A stretch of DNA of 64,000 nt from JANNOG01 sp031398915 (GCA_031398915.1 JANNOG010000069.1:41125-105124), one strand, 5' to 3'; counted from the stretch's first letter, positions 25,023-34,055 are shown. Program-made: numbers and translations. Notes: generated by a model not told the origin, from the letters alone.

Positions 25023-26099
25023 ATGATCGACGGCAGGACGAGCACCATCCATGTAGCCGTCGTCGGTGGCGACGGCATCGGCCCCGAGGTGACGGCGGTG
25101 GCCGTCGAGGCGCTGCGACTGGCGGCCGAGGTCGACGGCGCCACGATCGAGACCCAGGACTTCGACCTCGGGGCCGGACGCTGGCATCGAACGGGCGAGA
25201 CGATCACCGATGACGAGATCGACGAGTTGCGAACCGCGGACGCCATCCTGCTGGGCGCGGTGGGCGACCCCGGTGTGCCATCCGGTGTGCTGGAACGAGG
25301 TCTCCTGCTACGTCTGCGATTCGCCCTCGACCAGTACGTCAACCTGCGCCCCTGCGAGCTTCTGCCCGGGGTGGCGAGCCCACTGGCGGCCGACGTCCTG
25401 GCCGCCGGACCGATCGACTTCGTCGTCGTCCGCGAGGGCACCGAGGGGCCCTACGTCGGCAACGGGGGAGCCCTGCGGGTCGGGACACCGCACGAGATCG
25501 CCACCGAGGTGAGCGTCAACACCGCATTCGGCGTCGAGCGGGTGGTACGTAATGCCTTCGCCCGGGCGAACGAGCGGCCTCGCCGTCACCTCACCCTGGT
25601 GCACAAGCACAACGTGCTGGTCCACGCAGGCCACCTGTGGCGTCGTACCGCCGAGGCAGTCAATCGGGAGTACCCCGACGTCACGCTCGACTACCTGCAC
25701 GTCGATGCCGCGACCATCGTGATGGTCAGCAAGCCCCAGATTCTCGACGTGGTGGTGACCGACAACCTGTTCGGGGACATCATCACCGATCTGGCGGCCG
25801 CGGTCACCGGGGGTATCGGGTTGGCGGCGAGTGGCAACGTCAATCCCGAGCGCGCCACGCCGAGCATGTTCGAACCGGTGCACGGCTCGGCGCCCGACAT
25901 CGCCGGGCGCGGCCTGGCCGACCCGACTGCCGCGGTGCTCTCGGCCGCCATGTTGGCCGACCACGTGGGTTTGCGTGGGGCTGCCGATGCCCTTCGATCG
26001 GCGGTTCGCGGCGCCGTCGCCGACCGGGCCGAACAGGGTGGTGCCACCACCGCGGGCATCGCGGGGTCGATCATGGCTCAGCTCCGTCTCGACAGCTGA
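25023..26099 (+). CDS. leuB: 3-isopropylmalate dehydrogenase
   Basis: A 358-residue NAD-dependent decarboxylating dehydrogenase of leucine synthesis, acting after LeuCD. It shows VVGGDGIGPEV at the N-terminus, VREGTEGPYVGNGG, the catalytic YLHVDAATI and VVTDNLFGDIITDLAA, and the NAD-site EPVHGSAPDIAG. The frame is open upstream, but the ATG at 25023 has the -10-like box 7 bases before it and gives the right length. leuCD are 9 kb away in this window; leuA is not seen. Confidence 0.95.
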   Translation: MIDGRTSTIHVAVVGGDGIGPEVTAVAVEALRLAAEVDGATIETQDFDLGAGRWHRTGETITDDEIDELRTADAILLGAVGDPGVPSGVLERGLLLRLRFALDQYVNLRPCELLPGVASPLAADVLAAGPIDFVVVREGTEGPYVGNGGALRVGTPHEIATEVSVNTAFGVERVVRNAFARANERPRRHLTLVHKHNVLVHAGHLWRRTAEAVNREYPDVTLDYLHVDAATIVMVSKPQILDVVVTDNLFGDIITDLAAAVTGGIGLAASGNVNPERATPSMFEPVHGSAPDIAGRGLADPTAAVLSAAMLADHVGLRGAADALRSAVRGAVADRAEQGGATTAGIAGSIMAQLRLDS

Positions 26100-26240
26100 G
26101 ACGCTGACGGGGGACGTCGGAGGCCGGACGCCCGCGCCACTCGTGACAGGCAGTGACGGTGGATCTGTCGGGCGGTTCGCCTGACGTCCGATCGAGACGC
26201 GCCCCGGCGGCTATCGCGGAGCCATCGCCAAGAGTAGCCA

Positions 26241-26305
26241 TTAGTTTACTTTCCGTATATTTTGACGGTGATTTCTCCTTTCTGGCGGAAACATGTCGGC
26301 GACAT
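26241..26305 (+). promoter_or_regulatory. AT-rich control region with a 13-bp palindrome upstream of ilvE
   Basis: The 364-base gap between leuB and ilvE contains an unusually AT-rich stretch (about 26240-26280, including TTAGTTTACT and TATATTTTGACGG) in a very GC-rich genome. It probably holds a promoter: TATATT (26256-26261) is a candidate -10 and TTGACG (26262-26267) a candidate -35, but no pair with good spacing is clear. ATGTCG-G-CGACAT (26293-26305) is a perfect palindrome, likely an operator. Between 26100 and 26240 I see nothing definite. Confidence 0.5.
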
Positions 26306-26344
26306 ACTGCCGATATCACTCCAAACCATCAGAAAGGTGTCACC

Positions 26345-26413
26345 ATGCCCAGTCTCCACCTCGCCGGCCCACGCGACCACGTCCGCCGATTCGGGCCGCG
26401 TGATCACGTGTGA
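26345..26413 (+). CDS. 22-residue leader ORF upstream of ilvE, with GPRDHV twice
   Basis: ATG at 26345 has a good ribosome binding site (AGAAAGG, 7 bases upstream) and ends with TGA at 26411-26413, 49 bases before ilvE. The C-terminal two thirds read GPRDHV-RRF-GPRDHV. The two copies use GGC CCA CGC GAC CAC GTC and GGG CCG CGT GAT CAC GTG: five of six codons differ in the third base while the peptide is identical, which suggests that the peptide itself is selected. It is not rich in branched-chain residues, so it does not look like classical ilv attenuation. I know of no such family. It could be a regulatory uORF, an arrest peptide or a small protein. Confidence 0.55.
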   Translation: MPSLHLAGPRDHVRRFGPRDHV

Positions 26414-26462
26414 TCCTCCCCTTACCCTCGTGGGTGACGACACGTTGCCTGGAGGCGCCCAC

Positions 26463-27560
26463 ATGATCGCGACCGAACTTCGATTCACCGAGCTCACCAC
26501 CACGCCGGGTCGGACGACGGCCGAGATCGCGGCCGTACTGGCCGACCCGGGGTTCGGGCGGTTCTTCACCGACCACATGGTGACTGCTCGGTGGACGCCG
26601 GAGGCCGGATGGCACGACGGCCAGCTGGAGCCGTACGGGCCCATCGCCCTCGAGCCGGGGGCGGCGGTCCTGCACTACGGACAGGAGGTCTTCGAGGGCC
26701 TCAAGGCGTATCGGCATGCCGACGGCAGCGTCTGGTCGTTTCGCCCCGAAGCCAACGCCGAACGTTTCGTCCGCTCCGCCGAGCGACTCGCGTTACCGGC
26801 ACTGCCGGTCGACTACTTCCTCGACTCGCTGGAGACGCTGGTCCGTGCCGACGTCGCCTGGGTGCCCAGCGCACCCGAGGCCAGTCTCTATCTACGGCCC
26901 TTCATGTTCGGTAGCGAGAGCTTCCTGGGGGTTCGCCCGGCCCGCGAGGTGCGCTACATGCTCATCGGCTCACCGGCAGGGTCGTATTTCGCCTCCGGCG
27001 GTGCCACGCCGGTGTCCATCTGGCTCACCACCGAGTACACCCGGGCAGCACCCGGGGGTACGGGCGAGGCCAAGTGCGGCGGCAACTACGCCGCCAGCCT
27101 TCTCGCGCAGCAGGAGGCGGCCGCCCATGGCTGTGAGCAGGTCTGTTTCGTCGACGCGATCGAGCGGCAGTGGGTCGAGGAGATCGGTGGGATGAACCTG
27201 TACTTCGTCCACTCCGATGGCACGGTCGTCACGCCGAGCCTGACCGGCACCATCCTCGAGGGGGTGACGCGCTCGTCCCTGCTCCGGCTGGCGGCGGACG
27301 CCGGTCACGAGGTCGTCGAGCGCCGGGTGTCGGTGGCCGAGTGGCAGCAGGGTGCCGCCGACGGCTCGATCAGCGAGGTGTTCGCCTGCGGCACCGCCGC
27401 CGTGGTCACTCCGATGGGGCGACTGCGTTGGGACGGCGGTGAGGTCCAGCTCGGCGACGGCACGGCGGGGCCGGTGACCCTGGCGCTGCGCGGTGCCCTG
27501 TTGGACATCCAGTACGGCCGTACCCCGGACACCCACGGGTGGATGCGGCGGCTGGCGTGA
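26463..27560 (+). CDS. ilvE: Branched-chain amino acid aminotransferase
   Basis: A 365-residue PLP class IV aminotransferase that carries out the last step of valine, leucine and isoleucine synthesis. It has the family landmarks GPIALEPGAAVLHYGQEVFEGLKAY (cut here by a few residues on each side in other members), FRPEANAERF, the catalytic lysine in GTGEAKCGGNYAAS, and CGTAAVVTPMG. The frame is open 67 codons upstream, but that extension has no family match; ATG 26463 follows a TGGAGG site. The stop overlaps cimA by 4 bases. Confidence 0.95.
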   Translation: MIATELRFTELTTTPGRTTAEIAAVLADPGFGRFFTDHMVTARWTPEAGWHDGQLEPYGPIALEPGAAVLHYGQEVFEGLKAYRHADGSVWSFRPEANAERFVRSAERLALPALPVDYFLDSLETLVRADVAWVPSAPEASLYLRPFMFGSESFLGVRPAREVRYMLIGSPAGSYFASGGATPVSIWLTTEYTRAAPGGTGEAKCGGNYAASLLAQQEAAAHGCEQVCFVDAIERQWVEEIGGMNLYFVHSDGTVVTPSLTGTILEGVTRSSLLRLAADAGHEVVERRVSVAEWQQGAADGSISEVFACGTAAVVTPMGRLRWDGGEVQLGDGTAGPVTLALRGALLDIQYGRTPDTHGWMRRLA

Positions 27561-29143
27561 CCGACCTCTTCCACGTCTACGACACGACGCTGCGCGACGG
27601 TGCCCAGCAGGAGGGGCTCAGCCTGTCGGTGGCGGACAAGCTGGCCATCGCCGGTCACCTGGACGCCCTCGGAGTCGGCTACATCGAGGGCGGCTGGCCG
27701 GGCGCCATTCCGAAGGACACCGAGTTCTTCGCGCTGGCCGCCGACGAGCTCCGGCTCAAGCACGCCGTGCTCGCCGCCTTCGGCGCCACCCGCAAACCAG
27801 GGATCGCCGTCGACGCCGACGCGCAGGTCAGAGCGCTGCTGGACGCGAACGCCAGCGTCGTCACACTGGTCGCGAAGAGCCACACCGGTCACGTCGACCT
27901 GGCGCTGCGCACGACTGCGACCGAGAACCTCGCCATGATCGCCGACACCGTCCGATTCCTGACCGGTGAGGGGCGTCGGGTGTTCATGGACGCCGAACAC
28001 TTCTTCGACGGGTACGCCCTGGACCGCGGATACGCCCTCGACGTCGTTCGAGCGGCCGTCGACTCCGGTGCCGAGGTCGTCGCTCTGTGCGACACGAACG
28101 GTGGCCACCTGCCGGACCGGATCGGTGAGGTCGTGGCCGACGTACGGAGCGCGACCGGTGCCCTGATCGGGATCCACTGCCACAACGACACCGGGTGTGC
28201 GGTGGCCAACACCCTGGCGGCCGTCGATGCGGGTGCCATGCACGTGCAGGGCACCATCAACGGCTACGGCGAGCGCACCGGCAACGCGGACCTGATCACG
28301 ATCGTGGCCAACCTCGAACTCAAGCGGGGGACCGCCGTACTGCGCGGCGAGGGCCTGACCGAGGCGTCACGGATCTCGCACACCATCTCCGAGATCACCA
28401 ACGTCCCGCCGTACTCGCGCCAGCCGTACGTCGGGGCCAGTGCCTTCGCGCACAAGGCAGGACTGCATGCCAGTGCGATCCGGGTCGATCCCGACCTGTA
28501 CCAGCACATCGATCCGGAGGCCGTCGGCAACGACATGCGGATGTTGGTGTCCGAGATGGCCGGACGGGCGAGCATCGAGCTCAAGGGCCGCTCGCTGGGG
28601 CTGGACCTGTCCGATCGTGAGCTGGTGGGTGCGATCGCCCACGCGGTCAAGGCGCGAGAGGCCGAGGGGTACACGTTCGAGGCGGCCGACGCGTCCTTCG
28701 AGCTGCTCGCCCGGCGGATGGGTGAGGGCGTCCCCACGTACTTCGAGATCGAATCGTGGCGGGCGATCACCGAACACCGACCCGGCGGTCGTGACGGTGA
28801 GGCGAGCAGTGAGGCGACCGTCAAGTTGGTCACCGGCGGGCGGCGGGTGGTGGCCACTGGCGAGGGCAACGGTCCGGTCAACGCCCTCGACGCAGCCCTT
28901 CGTGAGGCCCTGACCCCGGCCTACCCCGAGCTGGCCGGGTTCGACCTGGTCGACTTCCGGGTCCGGATCCTCGAATCCAGCCACGGCACGGGTGCCATCA
29001 CTCGCGTGCTGGTGGGCACCTGTGCCGGCTCGACGACATGGACCACCGTGGGGGTCGGCGCCAACATCGTCGAGGCGTCATGGGAGGCGCTCACCGACGG
29101 CTTCGTCTACGGCCTGCTGCAACGTGGCGTGCCGGCCCGCTGA
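27557..29143 (+). CDS. cimA: Citramalate synthase
   Basis: A 528-residue enzyme of the LeuA/CimA family that condenses acetyl-CoA with pyruvate to (R)-citramalate, giving a threonine-independent route to 2-ketobutyrate for isoleucine. It has the TIM-barrel start YDTTLRDGAQQEG, the metal-binding HCHNDTGCAVAN, the GTINGYGERTGNADL motif that separates CimA-type enzymes from LeuA, and a C-terminal LeuA dimer/regulatory domain (about 405-528). GTG 27557 overlaps the ilvE stop, so IlvE and CimA are translationally coupled. With LeuB and LeuCD it completes the pathway. It ends 10 bases from the convergent gltX. Confidence 0.92.
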   Translation: MTDLFHVYDTTLRDGAQQEGLSLSVADKLAIAGHLDALGVGYIEGGWPGAIPKDTEFFALAADELRLKHAVLAAFGATRKPGIAVDADAQVRALLDANASVVTLVAKSHTGHVDLALRTTATENLAMIADTVRFLTGEGRRVFMDAEHFFDGYALDRGYALDVVRAAVDSGAEVVALCDTNGGHLPDRIGEVVADVRSATGALIGIHCHNDTGCAVANTLAAVDAGAMHVQGTINGYGERTGNADLITIVANLELKRGTAVLRGEGLTEASRISHTISEITNVPPYSRQPYVGASAFAHKAGLHASAIRVDPDLYQHIDPEAVGNDMRMLVSEMAGRASIELKGRSLGLDLSDRELVGAIAHAVKAREAEGYTFEAADASFELLARRMGEGVPTYFEIESWRAITEHRPGGRDGEASSEATVKLVTGGRRVVATGEGNGPVNALDAALREALTPAYPELAGFDLVDFRVRILESSHGTGAITRVLVGTCAGSTTWTTVGVGANIVEASWEALTDGFVYGLLQRGVPAR

Positions 29144-29152
29144 CGGATCGTC

Positions 29153-30793
29153 CTAGCCGAGCATCGTGCCCAGGCGGCGGACGAACTCGGCCTCGCCGAT
29201 CGCCTGGCTGACGGCGTGCAGGTCGGGACTGCGGGTCGATCCCGTGATGGCCACCCGCACCAGTTGGGCAGCCTCACGGATGGACCCCAGATAGGCGGCG
29301 GGCTCACGCTTGAAGTCCTTCGGGGTCGGCGCGAAGCCGTTGCGGATCGATGCCTGCCTGATCTGGTCGAACCAGGCGGCGGCATCGGCGAGGTGTCGGT
29401 ACCCACCGACCAGATCGGCGACGAAGGGGGCTGCCGCGGGGCCGACGAGGCCGGCCAGCCGCGGGTCGTCGAATCCCGTGACGTCGGTGAACAGCTGCGG
29501 GAAGAAGAACCCGTAGACGGGGCGGAAATCCGACCAGGTCCGGAGATCCTTGCGGGGGTTCTCGGCGCCGTCACGTTCCACGGCCAGTGCCCGCAACGCC
29601 AGATCAGGTTCGGCCCGCAGGATCGCGGCCAGCTCGCCGTCGTGGCCGTCGGCCCACGGCAGCAGAGCCGCCACGACCTGCGGCCCGGACAGCGTCGCCA
29701 CGTAGTCGGCGCTCAGGTCGTCGAGCTTCGCCAGGTCGACCAGCGGCCCGGCGACCCCGAAATCCGTCAGGGTGAGAGGTTCGGCGAGCGCCTGCGGCAG
29801 GGGCACCTCACCGAGGCGGGCATTCGCCAGCGCCCTCAGGTAGTACAGCACCGCAGGCGCCGGGTACCCGGCGTCGATGTAGTAGTCCACCCCGGCCTCG
29901 GGGTCGTTGCGTTTGGACAGCTTCCGTTTGCCACCCGGAATCAGTTTCATCAGGGGCGCGATGTGCGCATAGGTCACCCGGTCGAAACCCAGCGCGTCGA
30001 ACAGCTGCAGGTGCAGCGGCACCGACGAGAGCCACTCCTCACCGCGCACCACCGTGGTCACCCGCATCAGGTGATCGTCGACGGCATGGGCGAAGTGATA
30101 GGTCGGCAGTCGGGGCGAGTGCTCCGACGACTTGAGGATGACCGCGTCGTTGCGGTTCGCCTCGTGTTCCAGCGGGCCTCGGATCGCGTCGGTGTAGCGG
30201 ATTCGCCCGACCTCATTCGGCGATCGGAACCGCACGACGTAGGGCTGGCCCGCGTCGAGGCGGGCGGCGACCTGTGTGGGGTCGGCGTCACGCCACGTCG
30301 CCCATTCGCCGTAGTACCCGGTGGGCACCTTGAGCGAGTTCTGGCGTGCGGTGGCGTCGGCGAGCTCCTCCCGGGTCGCGAAGCACGGATAGGCGAGGCC
30401 GCGGCGCAACAGGTCACGGGCGTAGGAGTGGTAGATCGCCTCGCGTGCGGATTGCCGGTACGGACCGTAGTCGCCGGTGCCCAGGTCCTCGTCGGCGTCG
30501 AGGCCGGCGTAGTCGAAGGCGCGAGCGAAGCCGTCGAGGGCGCCGCTCACCTCGCGCGCCTGGTCGGTGTCCTCGATTCGGACCAGGTAGCGCCCACCGG
30601 AGTGACGGGCCAGGTCACGGCAGACCATCGCGACGTACAGGCCGCCGATGTGGACGTTGCCGGTCGGTGAGGGAGCGAACCGGGTGACATGAGCCCCTGG
30701 CGCCAGCTCGCGTGGCGGGTAGCGGGCCTGCCACGCCTCGACCTCGGGTAGGTCGGCGGCGAAGAGGGCGTCGATCTGGATGGTGGTGAGCAT
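29153..30793 (-). CDS. gltX: Glutamyl-tRNA synthetase of a divergent (clostridial-like) type
   Basis: A 546-residue class I synthetase that charges tRNA-Glu. The HIGH signature is HIG at 48-50 in APSPTGNVHIGGL and the KMSKS signature is KRKLSKRND. The opening YPPRELAPGAHVTRFAPSP, the GDYGPYRQS motif and the GYYGEWATWRD segment resemble the long GluRS form I know from clostridia and relatives, not the shorter usual actinobacterial enzyme, although the gene lies exactly where actinobacteria keep gltX (between leuB/ilvE and the tRNA-Gln/tRNA-Glu, IclR, leuCD block). It has a GAGG site before the ATG. With GatCAB present the enzyme should also form Glu-tRNA-Gln, or a second GluRS does so. Confidence 0.88.
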   Translation of the reverse strand: MLTTIQIDALFAADLPEVEAWQARYPPRELAPGAHVTRFAPSPTGNVHIGGLYVAMVCRDLARHSGGRYLVRIEDTDQAREVSGALDGFARAFDYAGLDADEDLGTGDYGPYRQSAREAIYHSYARDLLRRGLAYPCFATREELADATARQNSLKVPTGYYGEWATWRDADPTQVAARLDAGQPYVVRFRSPNEVGRIRYTDAIRGPLEHEANRNDAVILKSSEHSPRLPTYHFAHAVDDHLMRVTTVVRGEEWLSSVPLHLQLFDALGFDRVTYAHIAPLMKLIPGGKRKLSKRNDPEAGVDYYIDAGYPAPAVLYYLRALANARLGEVPLPQALAEPLTLTDFGVAGPLVDLAKLDDLSADYVATLSGPQVVAALLPWADGHDGELAAILRAEPDLALRALAVERDGAENPRKDLRTWSDFRPVYGFFFPQLFTDVTGFDDPRLAGLVGPAAAPFVADLVGGYRHLADAAAWFDQIRQASIRNGFAPTPKDFKREPAAYLGSIREAAQLVRVAITGSTRSPDLHAVSQAIGEAEFVRRLGTMLG

Positions 30794-30852
30794 GTCGGGC
30801 GGCCTCAGTCCTGGCCGGGTGAATCGACCGGGTGGACCCTAGCAAGGCCCAC

Positions 30853-32934
30853 TCAGAGCTCGGCCAGCCACAGATCGTTGGCCAGCGGCCGGGTTCCGTC
30901 CGGCCGGGTGAGCAGCACTCGTTGCGGCTCCGTGGTGTCCAGGTCCACGACATGGGTCCAGCTGACCGGCAGGCGAGGCAGCGAGAGGGCGCTGCCTGCC
31001 ATGACCATCGGCGAGTAGCCGCTGGCGCGTGCTGCCGCCGCCGCTGCCGCGACCGCCTCCCCGAACGCCGCCTCGGATGCGTCGTCCGGTCGGGTCAGGC
31101 CGATCGTCGGGATGTCGCAGCGGGCTCGCAGCACCGGCGTCCACTCGACCCGGGACTGGTGGTCGATGGTGATCACTGCGGCGCGATCCGGCAGCGCGTC
31201 ACACACCGCCTCGGTGGCTTCACGCTGACCCACCTCGGTACGGGTCGTCGCGACCGGCCAGGTGGCGAGCGCGGCGGGTACGACGACGGCGGCCGCGAGG
31301 ATGGCCGCGGCCGCCCGCCGGCGCCAGCTGCCGACCGGGCCGGCGCGGGTGGCCAACCATGCGACGGCAATCGATGCCACGAGAACGACCGTCGGCAGGG
31401 TCGTGGTGACGAACCGTCGATCGGCCCACGGGTGATCGGGGGTGATCGCCGGCCGGTACAGGCTGAGCAGTGCGCTGGCGACGCCGACGCTCAACGGGAC
31501 GAACCACCCGGGCAGGGCGGGCGACTCCGGGTCCCGCACGCGCTGCAGGCCTCGATACAACGCGACCGCGGCGGCTGCCACCGCCAACACCAGCGCGGGC
31601 GGGCCCACCCACCACGACAACCACTCCACCGAGTTCTCGGCGTAGGTCCGGGTGGGGTCGATCTCGATGCCCTGTTCGGTCTGCAGTGCGGACACGAACT
31701 CGCGCGCCCCCGGCAGCCCCGACTCCCGCCGCTCCACCAGCCACAACGGGCGCGACGTCAATACGACTGCGGCGATGACGACCGCCCCCGCCACCACCCA
31801 GGGCGCCGCCTGAGTGATCCGCAGGGTGATCCGCGGCCCCAGGTCACGCCCCCAGGTCGCGACGATGATGCCCGCGATCGACGCGACCGCGCCCGCGACG
31901 AGTAGGGCGATGACCGATCCCGAGACCTGGCGGACGTACGGCGAGGACCAGGGCAGCGCCGCCACCGCGGCCGGTGCCCCGACCGCGGCGAGCCCCACCA
32001 GCCACCCCCGGGCGCAGGCGTGACGAAGCAGGGCCAACACCGTGAGGGCGGGGATGAGCAGCACGACCTCACGCAAGCCGTCGATCCGGACGAACAGGTT
32101 CGCGCCCAGTAGTCCGCCGGCGAGGATGCCCAACCAGGTGGCGACCCGCGAATTCCGGTGGTCGGCGGCGAGGACCGCCGCGATGGCGACGGCCACCAAC
32201 ATGAGCATCGACAACGGTTCGGAGTACGTCTGGCGCAAGACCAACAGCACCGGCTGGGTGATCGCCAAGACGAGGGTCGCCAGCACCGTGGTCCGCGGCC
32301 CGGTCACCAACGACGCCAGTGCGGCGAACGCACAAAGGGCCAGCGCCCCGGTGACCGCCGGGGTGACGAACAGCCCGGTCCAGCCTGCGGCCCACCAACC
32401 CAGGGTCAGCGTGGCCGGGGTGCCGATCAGGAACTGAGGGACCACGCTGAGGTCGACCGTCGAGCCGTCGACCCGGATCGGCACCTGGTAGTTCGCGCCG
32501 CTGCTCACCCGGACGAACGGGTCGGTGGCGCCGACCCCGAAGACGTCCAGTTGCGGGTCGATCGGCACACCACCGAACTGCGCCAGCGACAGGGCGTAGG
32601 TCGCGTAGGCGCCGGAGTCACGCCTCACCGACAGGTGCTCGCCGTGGGTGAGGGCTGCCCAGATCCCCGCACCCGCAGCGATCGCCAGAACCGTCAGCGC
32701 CGCCCAGGCCGGCAGCCGCGCTGCGGGCAGCTGTCGTGCCACCACCACGCCGATGACGATTCCCACGATCACCGAGCCGAGGGCGACGCCCGGCTGCCAC
32801 CGACCCATCGTCTGGGCGAGCCCGGCCACGGCCATCACCGGCACCGCGGCGACAGCCGCACCCATCGGCAGCCGCAGCACGGTTGCGGCGAGGATGTGAC
32901 CGGACGTCGAGGGGATGGAGGGGGTCGCTCCCAC
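30853..32934 (-). CDS. Large polytopic membrane protein, possible GT-C-type glycosyltransferase
   Basis: A 693-residue integral membrane protein with about 13 hydrophobic segments spread from residue 10 to about 560, then a soluble-looking C-terminal domain of about 100 residues. The first extracytoplasmic loop carries RRDSGAYATYALSLAQFG, similar in place to the acidic active-site loop of GT-C lipid-linked sugar transferases (ArnT, PMT and arabinosyltransferase-like). That would make it an envelope glycosyltransferase; the sequence alone does not prove this. The frame is open far upstream through the CapA gene in another reading frame, but the GTG at 32934 lies 5 bases after the CapA stop and is the sensible start. 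It is co-transcribed with the CapA-like gene. Confidence 0.65.
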   Translation of the reverse strand: MGATPSIPSTSGHILAATVLRLPMGAAVAAVPVMAVAGLAQTMGRWQPGVALGSVIVGIVIGVVVARQLPAARLPAWAALTVLAIAAGAGIWAALTHGEHLSVRRDSGAYATYALSLAQFGGVPIDPQLDVFGVGATDPFVRVSSGANYQVPIRVDGSTVDLSVVPQFLIGTPATLTLGWWAAGWTGLFVTPAVTGALALCAFAALASLVTGPRTTVLATLVLAITQPVLLVLRQTYSEPLSMLMLVAVAIAAVLAADHRNSRVATWLGILAGGLLGANLFVRIDGLREVVLLIPALTVLALLRHACARGWLVGLAAVGAPAAVAALPWSSPYVRQVSGSVIALLVAGAVASIAGIIVATWGRDLGPRITLRITQAAPWVVAGAVVIAAVVLTSRPLWLVERRESGLPGAREFVSALQTEQGIEIDPTRTYAENSVEWLSWWVGPPALVLAVAAAAVALYRGLQRVRDPESPALPGWFVPLSVGVASALLSLYRPAITPDHPWADRRFVTTTLPTVVLVASIAVAWLATRAGPVGSWRRRAAAAILAAAVVVPAALATWPVATTRTEVGQREATEAVCDALPDRAAVITIDHQSRVEWTPVLRARCDIPTIGLTRPDDASEAAFGEAVAAAAAAARASGYSPMVMAGSALSLPRLPVSWTHVVDLDTTEPQRVLLTRPDGTRPLANDLWLAEL

Positions 32935-32939
32935 GACGG

Positions 32940-34055
32940 TCAGGCGCAGCCGGTGACGGGTACGGACACCGGTGCTCCCTGGGGCAGCGGCAGCCCACCC
33001 GAGATCTTGGCAGGCTGCCACGAGGTGGTCTGGGTGTCGTCGGGCGCCACCGTCACTGTCAGCACGCCGGTGATGCTGGACGGCTCGCGCGAGTGGTACC
33101 AGGCGAAGTTGCCCAAGCCGTAGGCGACGGTGGTGGCGCCGACGGTGGCAACGGGTTGGATCACGTGGGCATGGGATCCGGCGACGATGTCCGCGCCGGC
33201 GTCCGACAGTCGCTGCGCGAGACCCTGTTGTCGCTCGGTCGGGCAGACCTCCAGCTCGCGGCCCCAATGCAGGAACACGATCGCGATGTCCACCCGCTCC
33301 GCCAGGGCGGCGGTCTCGGCGATCAGTCGCTCCTCGCTGGCATTCTTCGCGCTCGCCAAACCCCCGGTGTCGCCCTGGGCCACCCAGGATTCGCTCTCGA
33401 GCACGTCGGTGGCGCCGAGCACACCGATGCTGCGTCCGCCGACCTCGGTCACGTACGGGGCCCAGGCCTGCGCGGCGGTCGCACCGATGCCGATCACGGC
33501 GGGTACCGGGGTCGCCGCGATCGCCGCCACCGAATCCGCCAGGCCGATCGTGCCGTAGTCCATCCCGTGGTTGTTGGCCATGCTGGCGACATCGACGCCG
33601 CTGCCGGCCAACCCGTCGAGCACCTGAGGCGACGTCTGGAAGGTGTAGGTCTTGGGATCGGGGACGGCGTCGGCACTGGTGACGATGGCCGTCTCGAGAT
33701 TGACGATGGCCAGGTCCGCCGCCGCGAGCAGGTCCGAGACCGGGCCCAAGCCGCTCGTCACGACGACCGACGCCGGCCCCTCGGTGTGGATGTCTCCCGC
33801 GAAGGCGATGGTCACCGGCCGAGTGGGCGGTGGCGGCGGGGCAGCCGGTGAGCCGGGTGCGGGTGACGCCGCGGCCACCGACGAGGCAGGCGGCTGAGGC
33901 GTGAGCGCCTCGGACGGAGCGACCGCACCCCCGGCGGCCGGAAACGACGCGGTGGGCAGCGGTTGGGACCCGATCGTGCCGCAGGCCATGGCAGAGGCGA
34001 CAGCGACCAGCACGAGTGCGGACAGCCACCCTCTGGTGGATCGCGTCCCACTCAT
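32940..34055 (-). CDS. CapA-family (PGA_cap) metallophosphatase-like lipoprotein
   Basis: A 371-residue secreted protein. The first 25 residues form a signal peptide ending in ASAMAC, a likely lipobox with C25 lipidated. A Pro/Ala linker (about 35-85) leads to the PGA_cap domain of the calcineurin-like fold, with AFAGDIHTEG, NLETAIV, ANNHGMDYG, HWGREL, GSHAHVIQP and GLGNFAW; these hold the usual metal ligands. CapA-like proteins take part in poly-gamma-glutamate or other envelope polymer export, but no capB/capC gene is near, so its substrate is open. It lies directly upstream of the polytopic membrane protein, and the pair may act on the same surface polymer. Confidence 0.85.
   Translation of the reverse strand: MSGTRSTRGWLSALVLVAVASAMACGTIGSQPLPTASFPAAGGAVAPSEALTPQPPASSVAAASPAPGSPAAPPPPPTRPVTIAFAGDIHTEGPASVVVTSGLGPVSDLLAAADLAIVNLETAIVTSADAVPDPKTYTFQTSPQVLDGLAGSGVDVASMANNHGMDYGTIGLADSVAAIAATPVPAVIGIGATAAQAWAPYVTEVGGRSIGVLGATDVLESESWVAQGDTGGLASAKNASEERLIAETAALAERVDIAIVFLHWGRELEVCPTERQQGLAQRLSDAGADIVAGSHAHVIQPVATVGATTVAYGLGNFAWYHSREPSSITGVLTVTVAPDDTQTTSWQPAKISGGLPLPQGAPVSVPVTGCA

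Noticed and set aside
26153..26344. Upstream extension of the ilvE leader ORF to 86 codons
   Set aside because: It crosses the AT-rich promoter region and has no ribosome binding site; the ATG at 26345 has a good one.
32935..34029. Upstream extension of the polytopic membrane protein frame to 34029
   Set aside because: It overlaps the CapA gene in another frame and is Arg/Gly-rich nonsense; the true start is the GTG at 32934.
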